DNA from: Rhizobium mongolense USDA 1844
Lineage (GTDB): Bacteria > Pseudomonadota > Alphaproteobacteria > Rhizobiales > Rhizobiaceae
Assembly: GCF_000419765.1 (NCBI RefSeq)
Contig: NZ_ATTQ01000016.1
Span: forward strand, 82,481-146,480
Length of the DNA stretch: 64,000 bases
Reading direction: 5' to 3'
Below, in pieces: positions 16,626 through 26,081 of the stretch. Under the pieces are notes generated by a model, which did not search any database, was not told the origin of the DNA, and saw nothing but the letters and a program-made list of their open reading frames with translations. A program made the position numbers and the translations under genes. Position 1 is the stretch's first letter. Each line of letters begins with the position of its first letter.

Positions 16626-18062
16626 ATGACGAGAACTGCCCGCAAGCGAACGCGACTGATCCTGCCCGCATTCGCGGCTGGCCTCGGCGCGACAGTCATT
16701 TTCGCCCAGTTCGATTTTGGTGGAGCGGGCGCGTTCGCCCAGGATGCACCAGTCGCAGCGCCTGTGGCTGGAACATCTGAACAGGCCGATCAGACGTTGC
16801 CGGACCCGGCTGCCGAGCTCAAAAATAAGCGCGACGAGACGCGCACTGAGCTCGAGGCCATATCAAAAACGATCAATCTTTCGTCAGATAGAGTGGCGGC
16901 GCTGCAAAAAAGCATCGCCGATCTGGACAAAAGCAGCACAAACATCCGCCAGGCGCTGATCGATTCCGCCGCGCGGCGCAAGGCGCTCGAAAAACAGATC
17001 CTCGAAAGCGAAAAGAAACTTGCCGATCTTGGCATCAAGGAAGATGCCATCCGCCGCTCGCTTCATGAGCGGCGCGGGCTGCTTGCCGAAGTGCTCGCCG
17101 CCCTTCAGCGCATGGGCCGCAATCCGCCGCCCGCTCTGCTTGTGACGCCGGACGATGCGCTTGCCTCGGTCCGTAGCGCCATCCTGCTGGGTGCTGTCGT
17201 GCCCGGCATGCGCAAGGAGACCGACAAGCTTGCCGCAGATCTCGCCAACCTCGCGGCCTTGCAGGCTGCGAGCGTGGTGGAGAAGGCAAATCTGACCGCC
17301 ACCATGACGAATGGTATCGAAGAGGAGCGGCGCATGGACCTGCTCCTTGCCGAAAACGACAAGCTAAGCCGCAGCAACGCTGCCGATCTCGAAGCCGAAA
17401 AGAAACGCTCTGAGGAATTGGCAGGCAAAGCGACAACGCTCGAGGGCCTCGTGGCTTCGATGGAATCCGAGATCGCCTCCGTGCGCAGAGCCGCTGAAGC
17501 GGCCCGGCGCGAGGAAGAGAACCGGAAGCTGCTCACGGACGAGCAGCGGGCACAGGCCAGGGCACTTGCCGATAGCGGTGTGCCCGATAAAAACCGCATT
17601 GCGCCCGCATATCCGTTCGGAGAATTGAAGGCGAAATTGGAGCTGCCCGTGGCGGGCGATATTCTGCGCCACTTCGGCGACGCCGACGGCACCGGACACG
17701 AGGCCATGGGCATGACGCTAGCCACCAATCCGGATACGGTGGTGACTGCGCCGGCGGATGGACTGGTGGTTTTCGCCGGCGCCTTCCGCAGCTACGGCCA
17801 GATGATCATCCTCGATACAGGCGACGGATATCACTTGGTCCTCTCTGGAATGGACATAATCAGCACGCGCCAAGGAAAATTCGTTTTCGCAGGCGAACCG
17901 CTTGCGGTGATGGGTGCAAAAAGAGTCGCGAGCGCAACAGCATTGGCGCTGGAAACCAACCGGCCAACGCTTTACATTGAATTTCGAAAAGACGGAAAAC
18001 CGGTCGATTCCCGACCGTGGTGGTCCGCCAAAGACACTGGAAAGGCACGCAATGATTCGTAG
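16626..18062 (+). CDS. envC: Murein hydrolase activator EnvC-like protein
   Basis: A 478-residue exported protein. A basic N-terminus and hydrophobic segment (residues 6-38) form a signal peptide; residues about 55-320 are a long coiled coil; the last 140 residues are a LytM/M23-like domain. The M23 zinc ligands are not intact: the HxGxD region reads GHEAMGM and the HxH region reads YHLVLS, so it is probably a non-catalytic activator of a cell-division amidase, as EnvC is. It overlaps ctpA by 11 bases. Confidence 0.9.
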   Translation: MTRTARKRTRLILPAFAAGLGATVIFAQFDFGGAGAFAQDAPVAAPVAGTSEQADQTLPDPAAELKNKRDETRTELEAISKTINLSSDRVAALQKSIADLDKSSTNIRQALIDSAARRKALEKQILESEKKLADLGIKEDAIRRSLHERRGLLAEVLAALQRMGRNPPPALLVTPDDALASVRSAILLGAVVPGMRKETDKLAADLANLAALQAASVVEKANLTATMTNGIEEERRMDLLLAENDKLSRSNAADLEAEKKRSEELAGKATTLEGLVASMESEIASVRRAAEAARREEENRKLLTDEQRAQARALADSGVPDKNRIAPAYPFGELKAKLELPVAGDILRHFGDADGTGHEAMGMTLATNPDTVVTAPADGLVVFAGAFRSYGQMIILDTGDGYHLVLSGMDIISTRQGKFVFAGEPLAVMGAKRVASATALALETNRPTLYIEFRKDGKPVDSRPWWSAKDTGKARNDS

Positions 18063-19374
18063 GGCTTCTCTTGTTCTGGTCGGCGCATTGATGGGTGCGA
18101 CTGCCATGAGCGTAATTTATGCGGCAGGAGTGCCGGCCGAAGCGGCCGGGGCATCCACCTACAAGGAACTCTCCGTGTTTGGGGACGTCTTCGAGCGCGT
18201 CCGCGCCCAGTACGTCACACCGCCGGCAGAAGACAAACTGATCGAAAATGCCATCAATGGCATGCTTTCGTCCCTCGATCCGCATTCGAGCTATATGAAT
18301 GCCAAGGATGCCGAGGATATGAGCACCCAGACGAAGGGTGAATTCGGCGGGCTCGGCATTGAAGTCACGATGGAAGACGAACTCGTCAAGGTCATCACGC
18401 CGATTGACGATACGCCGGCGGCCAAGGCAGGCGTTCTTGCCGGCGATTATATTTCCGAGATCGACGGCCAGTCAGTCCGCGGATTGAAGCTCGAAGAAGC
18501 TGTCGAAAAGATGCGCGGCGCCGTCAACACCCCGATCAAGCTCACGCTCATCCGCAAGGGTGCGGATAAGCCGATCGAGTTGACGATCGTTCGCGACATC
18601 GTCGCCGTACAGGCCGTCAAGTCTCGCGTCGAGGATGATGTCGGCTATCTGCGGGTCATCTCCTTCACCGAAAAGACCTATCCGGACCTCGAAAAGGCGA
18701 TCGTCAAGATCAAGGCGGCGGTTCCGGCCGACAAGCTCAAGGGTTATGTGCTCGATCTGCGTCTCAATCCCGGCGGTCTGCTCGATCAGGCAATCAAGGT
18801 TTCTGACGCTCTGCTGCAGCGCGGCGAAGTGGTCTCGACCCGTGGCCGCAATCCGGACGAGACCCGCCGCTTCAATGCCGGCCCCGGCGATCTCACGGAT
18901 GGCAAGCCGGTGATCGTGCTCGTCAACGGCGGCTCAGCCTCCGCTTCGGAAATCGTCGCCGGTGCCCTGCAGGATCTACGCCGCGCGACAGTTCTCGGCA
19001 CGAGGTCCTTCGGCAAGGGCTCCGTCCAGACGATCATTCCGCTTGGCGAAAACGGCGCACTCCGCTTGACGACCGCGCTTTACTACACGCCGTCGGGCCG
19101 CTCGATTCAGGGCACCGGCATTACGCCGGACATCAAGGTCGAAGAGCCGCTGCCGGACGATCTGAAGGACAAGATGGCAACCGAGGGCGAATCCAGCTTG
19201 CGCGGCCATATCAAGGGTCAGAGCGAGACAGATGAAGGCTCAGGTTCCGTTGCCTATGTTCCCCCGGATCCCAAGGACGACGTGCAGTTGAATTATGCGT
19301 TCGACCTGCTTCGCGGCAAGAAGACCGACCCGGCCTTCCCCCCGAATCCGGACAAGGCGGTTTCCGCCAAGTAA
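18052..19374 (+). CDS. ctpA: Carboxy-terminal processing protease CtpA (S41 family)
   Basis: Periplasmic serine protease, 440 residues. A signal peptide (about 1-30) is followed by a PDZ domain (GGLGIEVTMEDELVKVITPI, residues about 100-170) and the S41 catalytic domain. The catalytic Ser is in NGGSASASEIVAG (about residue 295) and the general-base Lys in FGKGSVQT (about residue 322). The start ATG 18052 overlaps the end of envC and begins a normal signal peptide; the frame remains open upstream within envC. A strong terminator follows at 19387-19420. Confidence 0.96.
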   Translation: MIRRASLVLVGALMGATAMSVIYAAGVPAEAAGASTYKELSVFGDVFERVRAQYVTPPAEDKLIENAINGMLSSLDPHSSYMNAKDAEDMSTQTKGEFGGLGIEVTMEDELVKVITPIDDTPAAKAGVLAGDYISEIDGQSVRGLKLEEAVEKMRGAVNTPIKLTLIRKGADKPIELTIVRDIVAVQAVKSRVEDDVGYLRVISFTEKTYPDLEKAIVKIKAAVPADKLKGYVLDLRLNPGGLLDQAIKVSDALLQRGEVVSTRGRNPDETRRFNAGPGDLTDGKPVIVLVNGGSASASEIVAGALQDLRRATVLGTRSFGKGSVQTIIPLGENGALRLTTALYYTPSGRSIQGTGITPDIKVEEPLPDDLKDKMATEGESSLRGHIKGQSETDEGSGSVAYVPPDPKDDVQLNYAFDLLRGKKTDPAFPPNPDKAVSAK

Positions 19375-19386
19375 CTTTCATGGGTC

Positions 19387-19420
19387 ATCAGGCCGGATTT
19401 TTGATCCGGCCTGATTTTTT
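19387..19420 (+). terminator. Rho-independent terminator after ctpA
   Basis: ATCAGGCCGGAT (19387-19398) pairs perfectly with ATCCGGCCTGAT (19404-19415) around a 5-base loop, followed by a run of T residues. It ends the rsfS-ctpA transcript just before the deacetylase gene. Confidence 0.95.
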
Positions 19421-19452
19421 GCTGTTTCCCGGTTTTGGAGCGGGCGAGGAAA

Positions 19453-20646
19453 TTGGGAACGGATTTGCATGCACCATTGGGCCAGAACCGCAAGGCTGGC
19501 CGAAAGCGGCCGAATATCCTGCGGATCGGCCGGATTGCCGCCAGCCTCTGTCTGATCGCGATCGGCGGCTTTTCTCTCTACACGATGCTCAATGACGATG
19601 GCCTTCAGCGGACACAGCCCCCTCTGGCCGATCGAGCGGCGTCACCACCAACAGATACCGTCCAGAACCCCCCGCCGCAGAGCCAGGCCGCAAATGGCAT
19701 GCCTCGCTCCGATCCGCATTCCGGTGCGAATGTCGAGCGGATGGTGACCGGGGACGGCTCGGTTGTGACCAAATACAGCCCGCGGCCCCGCGATGACAAC
19801 GGCCCGGCGCTAGTGGACGCCATGCAGGTCGGCCAGGATCCGCGCGTGGCAGCCATGCCGAATGAGAGCCTTCTGGAAGACAGCCAGTTTGGTCCCCTAC
19901 CCGTCATCGGGCCGGATGGCCGTCGCCCGATGGATCAGTATGCGCGTCCATGGTCCGGCGCACGCGGTACCCGTGTGGCCATCGTGGTCAGCGGTCTCGG
20001 CCTCAGTCAGACGGGTACGCAGCGCGCCATCAAGGAACTTCCGGAGGAAGTCACCCTCGCATTCGCCGCGAGCGGCAACAGCCTGCAGCGTTGGATGCAG
20101 GAAGCGCGCCGCAGCGGCCATGAGATCCTCCTGCAGGTTCCACTGGAACCCTTCGATTATCCGGCAAACGATCCCGGCCCCGAGACACTGCTGACCTCGA
20201 AGTCGCCAGCAAGGAATATCGAAAACCTGCACCGCGCGATGGGCGAAATCACCAATTATACGGGCATCATGAACTATCTGGGAGGGCGTTTCCTCTCCAA
20301 TCCAGACGCGATGGAGCCGGTGATGCGCGATATCGGCAAGCGCGGCCTGCTGTTTCTCGACGACGGTTCGTCTGCCCAATCAAAGACGGAAGCTGTGGCG
20401 AAGGGAACAGAGCTTCCCTATGCGTTTGCAGATCTGCAGCTCGATGGTCAGGTCGATGTCAATGCCATCCTGAAGAGGCTTGACGAGCTCGAGCGCATTG
20501 CCAAGCGCAACGGCCAGGCAATTGGCGTTGCGGCGGCTTTCGACGAGAGTATTGAGGCAATATCCAAATGGAGCGAAGAGGCGGGCATGCGCGGCATCGA
20601 GATCGTCGGCATCGCAGCACTTTCTACAGATCCAAAGAATCCTTGA
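19453..20646 (+). CDS. Divergent polysaccharide deacetylase family protein (YibQ-like)
   Basis: About 397 residues. After a polar start there is one membrane segment (IAASLCLIAIGGFSLYTML), a low-complexity Pro/Ala/Asp linker, and a C-terminal domain of the divergent polysaccharide deacetylase family: RVAIVVSGLGLSQTGT, VTLAFAASGNSLQRWMQEAR, FLDDGSS. It probably acts on a periplasmic glycan; catalysis is unproven for the family. TTG at 19453 is preferred because GCGAGG precedes it and GTDLHAPLGQNRK is the conserved N-terminus; a TTG at 19435 is the alternative. It often accompanies envC and ctpA. rppH follows after 11 bases. Confidence 0.85.
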   Translation: MGTDLHAPLGQNRKAGRKRPNILRIGRIAASLCLIAIGGFSLYTMLNDDGLQRTQPPLADRAASPPTDTVQNPPPQSQAANGMPRSDPHSGANVERMVTGDGSVVTKYSPRPRDDNGPALVDAMQVGQDPRVAAMPNESLLEDSQFGPLPVIGPDGRRPMDQYARPWSGARGTRVAIVVSGLGLSQTGTQRAIKELPEEVTLAFAASGNSLQRWMQEARRSGHEILLQVPLEPFDYPANDPGPETLLTSKSPARNIENLHRAMGEITNYTGIMNYLGGRFLSNPDAMEPVMRDIGKRGLLFLDDGSSAQSKTEAVAKGTELPYAFADLQLDGQVDVNAILKRLDELERIAKRNGQAIGVAAAFDESIEAISKWSEEAGMRGIEIVGIAALSTDPKNP

Positions 20647-20657
20647 GGAGCTTCCCC

Positions 20658-21191
20658 TTGAACCAGGCCACAATCAAAGCCGAAGACCTTCCTTACCGTC
20701 CCTGCGTCGGCGTGATGATCCTCAACCGCGACGGTCTTGTATGGGCGGGCCGGCGTGTCCCGGTTGGCAATTCCGAATATGATGGCTCACCACAACTGTG
20801 GCAAATGCCGCAAGGTGGTATCGACAAGGGCGAGGATCCGCTCGAAGCGGCATACCGCGAACTCTACGAGGAAACCGGTATCAGAACGGTGACCTTGCTC
20901 GCGGAGGCGAGAGATTGGATCAACTATGATCTTCCGCCGCAGCTGATCGGCATTGGCCTCAAGGGAAAGTTTCGCGGCCAAACGCAACGCTGGTTCGCCT
21001 TTCGCTTCGAAGGCGACGAAAGCGAAATCGCCATCAACCCGCCGCCCGGCGGCCACGAGCCAGAGTTTGATGCCTGGGAGTGGAAATCCATGCACGAGCT
21101 GCCTGGGCTGATCGTGCCTTTCAAACGCGCCGTCTACGATCGGGTCGTTTCGGAATTCAGTCACTTGGCCGACCTGCGAGCGGCGGACTGA
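20658..21191 (+). CDS. rppH: RNA pyrophosphohydrolase (Nudix)
   Basis: Removes pyrophosphate from the 5' end of triphosphorylated mRNA, triggering decay. It has 177 residues. The Nudix box GIDKGEDPLEAAYRELYEET is complete; upstream is YRPCVGVMILNRDGLVWAGRR and downstream QTQRWFAFRFEG, both typical of RppH/IalA. The start is TTG 20658 with GAGGAG 7-12 bases upstream; the longer open frame inside the previous gene is shadow. Confidence 0.94.
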   Translation: MNQATIKAEDLPYRPCVGVMILNRDGLVWAGRRVPVGNSEYDGSPQLWQMPQGGIDKGEDPLEAAYRELYEETGIRTVTLLAEARDWINYDLPPQLIGIGLKGKFRGQTQRWFAFRFEGDESEIAINPPPGGHEPEFDAWEWKSMHELPGLIVPFKRAVYDRVVSEFSHLADLRAAD

Positions 21192-21588
21192 CGGCGGCAG
21201 CAGTCTCTCAATCCAAGTCCGATTTGCCGGGCCCCGAACAACCGAGGACGCCAGGCTTGCCGTGGATGATTTTGGCCTTTCCTGTTCAAGTTTGGAAATT
21301 TGAAGAAAACAGGATAGCCGCCGGCAAACCTTTCAACCGCAGTCCTTCTTCGCCTCCCGATCCTCCCTTTGTCCGATCGTGTTCGACATAGAAATTCTTT
21401 TGATTCAATTGGTTGAAGGTTCTGCAATTCATCGAGAGCGGACGGTTATAGCAGGCGCGGCCACTTTCCATCAGCCAGGTCGCATTTGTTGCGAAGTCTC
21501 AAGCCGGAGAGCGGCTGAGAGCCAAGCGAACCCTGTTCAAAATTGCCTCCGCAGCCACTATACTCTTTGCCTTGGACGGGAGAAAGTC
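21192..21588. other. Intergenic region between rppH and pcm
   Basis: About 400 bases, fairly AT-rich in the middle, with no supported gene. It should contain the terminator of the rppH transcript and the promoter of the pcm unit; neither stands out clearly. Confidence 0.4.
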
Positions 21589-22341
21589 ATGCGTCCACTA
21601 GCCCAGTGCCAAACGTTATTGGCCGCGGTTCTGGCGGGCGCTGCCGCTGTGGTTTCGACATCTGCGTCCCCTCAGGACCGCCTCGCCGAGCGTACGGCGA
21701 TGATCGAAACAATCAATATGCACGCCCGCTCAGCGCCGTCAGCCGTCGAGGGCCAAGGCATCGATCCGGTGGTGCTGAAGACCATGGGGAAGGTGCCGCG
21801 CCACTTCTTCGTGCCCGAGGAGCTGCGCAGGGCGGCCTATCGAGATCGACCACTGCCGATCGGATACGGTCAGACAATCTCGCAGCCCTTCATCGTCGCG
21901 CTGATGACCGACCTGATCAACGTCGGCCCTGGTGACGTTGTCCTCGAGATCGGCACTGGCTCGGGCTATCAGGCAGCCGTCTTGTCGCCCCTCGCAGCAA
22001 AGGTTTACTCGATTGAGATCATACCGAAACTGGGCGAAAGGGCAGCCGCCCGGCTCGCAGAGCTCCACTTCGACAATGTCGAGGTGAAGGTAGGCGACGG
22101 TTACTATGGTTGGCCTGCGCACGCGCCATTCGACGGGATCGTCGTGACTGCCGCTGCCAGCCACATCCCCCCGCCGCTGGTCGAACAGCTCGCAAAGGGC
22201 GGCCGGATGGTCGTCCCCGTTGGAGGTCCCTTCGCGACCCAGTTTCTCATGCTGGTCGAGAAGCGAGTGGACGGAAGCATCACGACCCGGCAGCTGCTGC
22301 CGGTGAGCTTTGTGCCGCTGAGGGGAGGTCAGGCCCGATGA
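21589..22341 (+). CDS. pcm: Protein-L-isoaspartate O-methyltransferase with signal peptide
   Basis: SAM-dependent repair methyltransferase acting on isoaspartyl residues, 250 residues. Motif I is VVLEIGTGSGYQAAVLS (about residues 117-133); the family region IGYGQTISQPFIVALMTDL and KVPRHFFVPEEL are intact. Unlike cytosolic Pcm it begins with a hydrophobic segment (LLAAVLAGAAAVVSTSAS) that looks like a signal peptide, so it probably acts in the periplasm. The start ATG 21589 has GGGAGAAAG upstream. Its TGA overlaps the next ATG (4-base overlap), the first of two such overlaps in a three-gene unit. Confidence 0.9.
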   Translation: MRPLAQCQTLLAAVLAGAAAVVSTSASPQDRLAERTAMIETINMHARSAPSAVEGQGIDPVVLKTMGKVPRHFFVPEELRRAAYRDRPLPIGYGQTISQPFIVALMTDLINVGPGDVVLEIGTGSGYQAAVLSPLAAKVYSIEIIPKLGERAAARLAELHFDNVEVKVGDGYYGWPAHAPFDGIVVTAAASHIPPPLVEQLAKGGRMVVPVGGPFATQFLMLVEKRVDGSITTRQLLPVSFVPLRGGQAR

Positions 22342-24791
22342 GAGCGGGTCGCCTGCTGCCGGTCGGTCTCATATCGGCGGCGACCCTGGCCCACGAAGTG
22401 CTACTGATGCGGCTCTTCTCGATCATTCAGTGGCATCATTTCGCCTATATGATCATAAGCATCGCGCTCCTAGGCATCGGCGCGAGCGGTACATTCCTTG
22501 CGTTTGCCCACCGCCCTCTGGTGGAGCGCTATCCCGCCGCGTTCGCAGCGTCGGCAGCCCTGTTCGGCATTACTGCGGTTGCCAGTGTCGCCGGTGCCGA
22601 ACGGCTTCCGTTCAACGCGCTCGAGATTATCTGGAATCCGGGGCAGCTCGGTTGGCTCGCGGCCAACTATGCTCTCCTGGTTCTGCCGTTCTTTTTCGGT
22701 GCAACCTGTATCGGCCTTGCCTTTATCCGCCACCCTGGCCGGATTGGACGCGTCTATGCCTTCGACCTGGTCGGCGCAGGGATCGGTGCGCTGGGTACCG
22801 TCGGGCTCTTGTTCCTTGTCCCTCCCCCTGCAGCACTGTACTTCGTCGCAGCGCTGGGATTCGCTGCGGCGGCCCTCGCCGCCACGGACATGGCTCGTCA
22901 TCGGTGGCTCGCCGTGGGCAGTTTGGGGCTTGCAGCCTTGCTCATCGCGGTGTGGCTACCACCATCCTGGACGGCCCCCGGCCCGCATATGTCGCAATAC
23001 AAGGGCCTGCGCATGGCGCTCGAAGTGCCGAACGCGCGAGTGGTCGAGGAGCGATCAAGCCCGTTGGGACTGCTGACGATCGTCGAGAGCCCGACCGTGC
23101 CTTTCCGGTACGCGCCGGGCCTCAGCCTCGCCAACACCCAAGAGCCGCCCGCGCAACTCGCCGTCTTCACCGATGGCGACAGCATTACGACGATCACCGC
23201 CTATGGCGGCGATCCGGCGACAGTCGCATATCTCGACCGGACAACGGCAGCGCTCCCGTACCGCGTCCTTAGTCGGCCGCGAGTGCTGATCCTTGGTGCC
23301 GGCGGCGGCGAGCAGGTGCTGCTCGCGCTACGCGCCGGAGCCGACACCGTGGACGCCGTAGAGCTCAACCCGCAGATGATCGACCTTGTTCGCAATCGCT
23401 TCGCGGATTTCGCCGGCGGCATCTTTAGCCGCCCGAATGTGCATCTGCATTTGGCCGAGGCGCGCGCCTTCACCGCGGCTACTGGCGAGCGTTACGACCT
23501 GATCCAGATGCCGCTTCTTGACTCTTTCAGTGCGGCCGCGGCCGGCGTACAGACCATGCATGAGAACTACACCTACACACTGGAGGCGCTGCGGGATTAC
23601 CTCGCAGTGTTGAGACCGGGTGGTATCATTGCCATCACGCGATGGCTGCGGGCGCCGCCACGCGACATCCTCAAGCTGTTCGCCACCGCTACCGCAGCGC
23701 TTGAAGCTGATGGCGTGGCCGAGGCAGGCCAGCACCTCGCGCTGATCCGCAGCTGGAACACTGCAACCCTCCTCGTCGCCAAGTCGGCGTTCACCGGCGA
23801 AGACGTCGCAGCCATCCGCGGCTTCGCGGCCGAGAATTTCTTTGACATTTCCTGGGCGCCGGGCATCTCGTCAGCCGACGTGAACCGCTTCAACCAGCTC
23901 GACCAGGAATATCTCTACGAGGGAGCCCTCGCTCTCCTCGGCCCCGAGCGGGCCGACTTCATCGAGCGCTACAAGTTCGATATTGCACCGGCCACCGACG
24001 ATCGGCCTTATTTCTTCGACTTTTTCCGCTGGCGCGCCCTGCCCGAACTCTTGACGCTGCGCACCCAAGGTGGGGCAGCGATGCTCGACTGGGGCTACCT
24101 GATCCTCGCGACGACGCTCGTCCAGGCCGCGATCCTCAGCGTCGTCCTAATTCTGCTGCCGCTCTGGCTTCGCCGGCGGGCACTCGGGAGAGGAGTACAT
24201 CGGCTGCGCTTCGGGCTCTATTTCCTTGCCTTGGGCCTGGCCTTCCTCTTTATCGAGATCGCCTTCATTCAGCGCTTCGTGCTGTTCCTCGGCCATCCGC
24301 TTTACGCTGTCGCCGTCGTGCTTGCGGGATTCCTTGCCTTCGCGGGTCTGGGTAGCGCCGTAGCCGCACGCTGGATGGCGCTCGTCGGACGCGGATCAGC
24401 GGTGCGCGGCATTGCACTCGCCGTCGGGGTGATCGCATGCCTGGCTACCAGCTACCTGCTCGCGCTACCTTTGGTATTCGAACGGCTGCTGGCACTCCCG
24501 GATGCCGCGAAGATCGCGATCGCACTCCTCCTCATAGCGCCGCTCGCCGTCTTCATGGGCATGCCCTTCCCCCTCGGCCTCGGTCACGTTGGCGCCTGCT
24601 CGGAGGCGTTTATTCCCTGGGCGTGGGCGATCAATGGCTGTGCATCGGTGCTGAGCGCAATCCTCGCCGTACTGCTTGCCATGCATATGGGGTTTACTGG
24701 CGTCGTGGTGATCGCCACCATCCTCTATCTTGTCGCCCCGACCTTACTCACCGGGTCAGCGAGTGCGCCGATCGAATCCGGGAGGGGATGA
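22338..24791 (+). CDS. Membrane protein with spermidine-synthase-like domain
   Basis: 817 residues. About six membrane segments (residues 8-207), then a soluble Rossmann-type domain (about 215-570) resembling polyamine synthases and methyltransferases: VLILGAGGGEQVLLALRAGA (about 316-335), VDAVELNPQMIDLVRNRF, and YDLIQMPLLDS. About six more membrane segments follow (588-800). The DxxDP-type aminopropyl-transfer motif expected after YDL is absent, so true spermidine synthesis is doubtful; it more likely binds SAM or a related ligand at the membrane. Overlaps of 4 bases at both ends tie it to pcm and the DUF429-like gene. Confidence 0.85.
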   Translation: MRAGRLLPVGLISAATLAHEVLLMRLFSIIQWHHFAYMIISIALLGIGASGTFLAFAHRPLVERYPAAFAASAALFGITAVASVAGAERLPFNALEIIWNPGQLGWLAANYALLVLPFFFGATCIGLAFIRHPGRIGRVYAFDLVGAGIGALGTVGLLFLVPPPAALYFVAALGFAAAALAATDMARHRWLAVGSLGLAALLIAVWLPPSWTAPGPHMSQYKGLRMALEVPNARVVEERSSPLGLLTIVESPTVPFRYAPGLSLANTQEPPAQLAVFTDGDSITTITAYGGDPATVAYLDRTTAALPYRVLSRPRVLILGAGGGEQVLLALRAGADTVDAVELNPQMIDLVRNRFADFAGGIFSRPNVHLHLAEARAFTAATGERYDLIQMPLLDSFSAAAAGVQTMHENYTYTLEALRDYLAVLRPGGIIAITRWLRAPPRDILKLFATATAALEADGVAEAGQHLALIRSWNTATLLVAKSAFTGEDVAAIRGFAAENFFDISWAPGISSADVNRFNQLDQEYLYEGALALLGPERADFIERYKFDIAPATDDRPYFFDFFRWRALPELLTLRTQGGAAMLDWGYLILATTLVQAAILSVVLILLPLWLRRRALGRGVHRLRFGLYFLALGLAFLFIEIAFIQRFVLFLGHPLYAVAVVLAGFLAFAGLGSAVAARWMALVGRGSAVRGIALAVGVIACLATSYLLALPLVFERLLALPDAAKIAIALLLIAPLAVFMGMPFPLGLGHVGACSEAFIPWAWAINGCASVLSAILAVLLAMHMGFTGVVVIATILYLVAPTLLTGSASAPIESGRG

Positions 24792-25762
24792 TGTCCGTAG
24801 CCCTCGTCGCACATTGCGACTGGAGCGTCGATCGACAGAAACGCTGGAAGTGCGTCGCTGTTCGCGACGGCAGCGGTTGGATAATATCGGCGCCGGAACC
24901 CGTCAGTGATACGGCGACACTGCTTTCCCGGCTACGGCAACGTGCCAACGTCGATGGTGCGACGCTTGTGGGCTTCGACTTTCCGATCGGACTACCAGAG
25001 GCTTATGGCAGGGCGATCGGGCTTTTTTCTTTCCGAGAGGCCTTGCAAACCTTCGGCACGGGTTCCTTTGCCGAGTGGTTCTTGGTCGCCGAGCATCGCA
25101 GCCAGATCTCGCTGCACCGGCCGTTCTATCCAAAGCGCCCGGGCGGCACGCAACGCCAGCATCTGTTCGACGCGCTGGGAGTCGCGACAGGTAACGATCT
25201 TCTCCGACATTGCGAGCGTGCCACTGGCGAGCGGGGAAATGCCTGCATGATTTTCTGGACATTGGGCGGCAATCAGGTGGGTAAGGCCGCGATAGCCGGT
25301 TGGCGCGAGATCATCATCCCCAACCTTGCTGAGATCGCCCTCTGGCCTTTCGACGGTGGGATCGACGCCCTCGCGAACCCTGACGTCACCATCATCGCCG
25401 AGACCTATCCCGGCGACGTCTATGGCCAGCTCGGTATCCCCCGCCGACCCATCTGGAGCAAACGACAGCAATCAGGCCGTCAATTCATAGGCCACCATCT
25501 CATCCGTTGGCTGGCTGCACGCCCACAGTTCGACGGGACGGCGATACTCTGCGCCATTTCCGACGGATTTGGGTCAGACAAGACCGGCGAGGACCGTTTC
25601 GACGCAACGGTCGGCCTGTTCGGTATGCTTGATGTGGTCGATGGCTATCGTGGTGACGGCGTGCCGGATGATAGGGTTATTGGTCAGTGGGAAGGTTGGA
25701 TCCTCGGCCAAGCACGCGCAAGGGCCGAGGTTCCCGACGGCGTGGGGGCCGCCATTAGGTAG
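24788..25762 (+). CDS. DUF429-like hypothetical protein
   Basis: 324 residues, soluble. The N-terminus VALVAHCDWSVDRQKRWKCV, the GFDFPIGLPEAYG segment and the later TIIAETYPGDVYG and CAISDGFGSDKTGEDRFDA, which carry several acidic residues, resemble DUF429-type proteins, which are thought to have an RNase H-like fold. Function is unknown. Start: ATG 24788 or 24791, both after GGAGGGG; the first overlaps the preceding stop. It is translationally coupled to the spermidine-synthase-like gene, so the three probably act together. Confidence 0.75.
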   Translation: MMSVALVAHCDWSVDRQKRWKCVAVRDGSGWIISAPEPVSDTATLLSRLRQRANVDGATLVGFDFPIGLPEAYGRAIGLFSFREALQTFGTGSFAEWFLVAEHRSQISLHRPFYPKRPGGTQRQHLFDALGVATGNDLLRHCERATGERGNACMIFWTLGGNQVGKAAIAGWREIIIPNLAEIALWPFDGGIDALANPDVTIIAETYPGDVYGQLGIPRRPIWSKRQQSGRQFIGHHLIRWLAARPQFDGTAILCAISDGFGSDKTGEDRFDATVGLFGMLDVVDGYRGDGVPDDRVIGQWEGWILGQARARAEVPDGVGAAIR

Positions 25763-26081
25763 TGCCCTAGTTCGCCCCCGGCGACGCCGCGCACATGTTG
25801 ACCGGGACCCGATCCACGGAGAGCATTATGGCCTGCGGCCAGTTTTGTGGCGCATCCAAAGGCCGAATATGGCAGCTCCGACCAGCAGCATGCAAAAACG
25901 TCAAATACTCTTCCTAACCGCGGGCCGTCACACATGGTGCGAAGCGGGAATAGTTCCTCTCCGCAGGAGGATCCCCATCCAGCCCGGTCGCGGGCATCTG
26001 GAAGCAGGGCGATTTTTACCCCGGGTGCTCAGCCGCAAGGGTAAGTCCCGCCCTCGGCCTGTCTCCAGCAGCAAGCCGGCT
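25763..26081. other. Intergenic region between convergent genes
   Basis: A 319-base gap between the DUF429-like gene (plus) and a secreted hypothetical (minus). No supported gene or clear terminator hairpin; it is the left edge of the accessory stretch. Confidence 0.4.
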
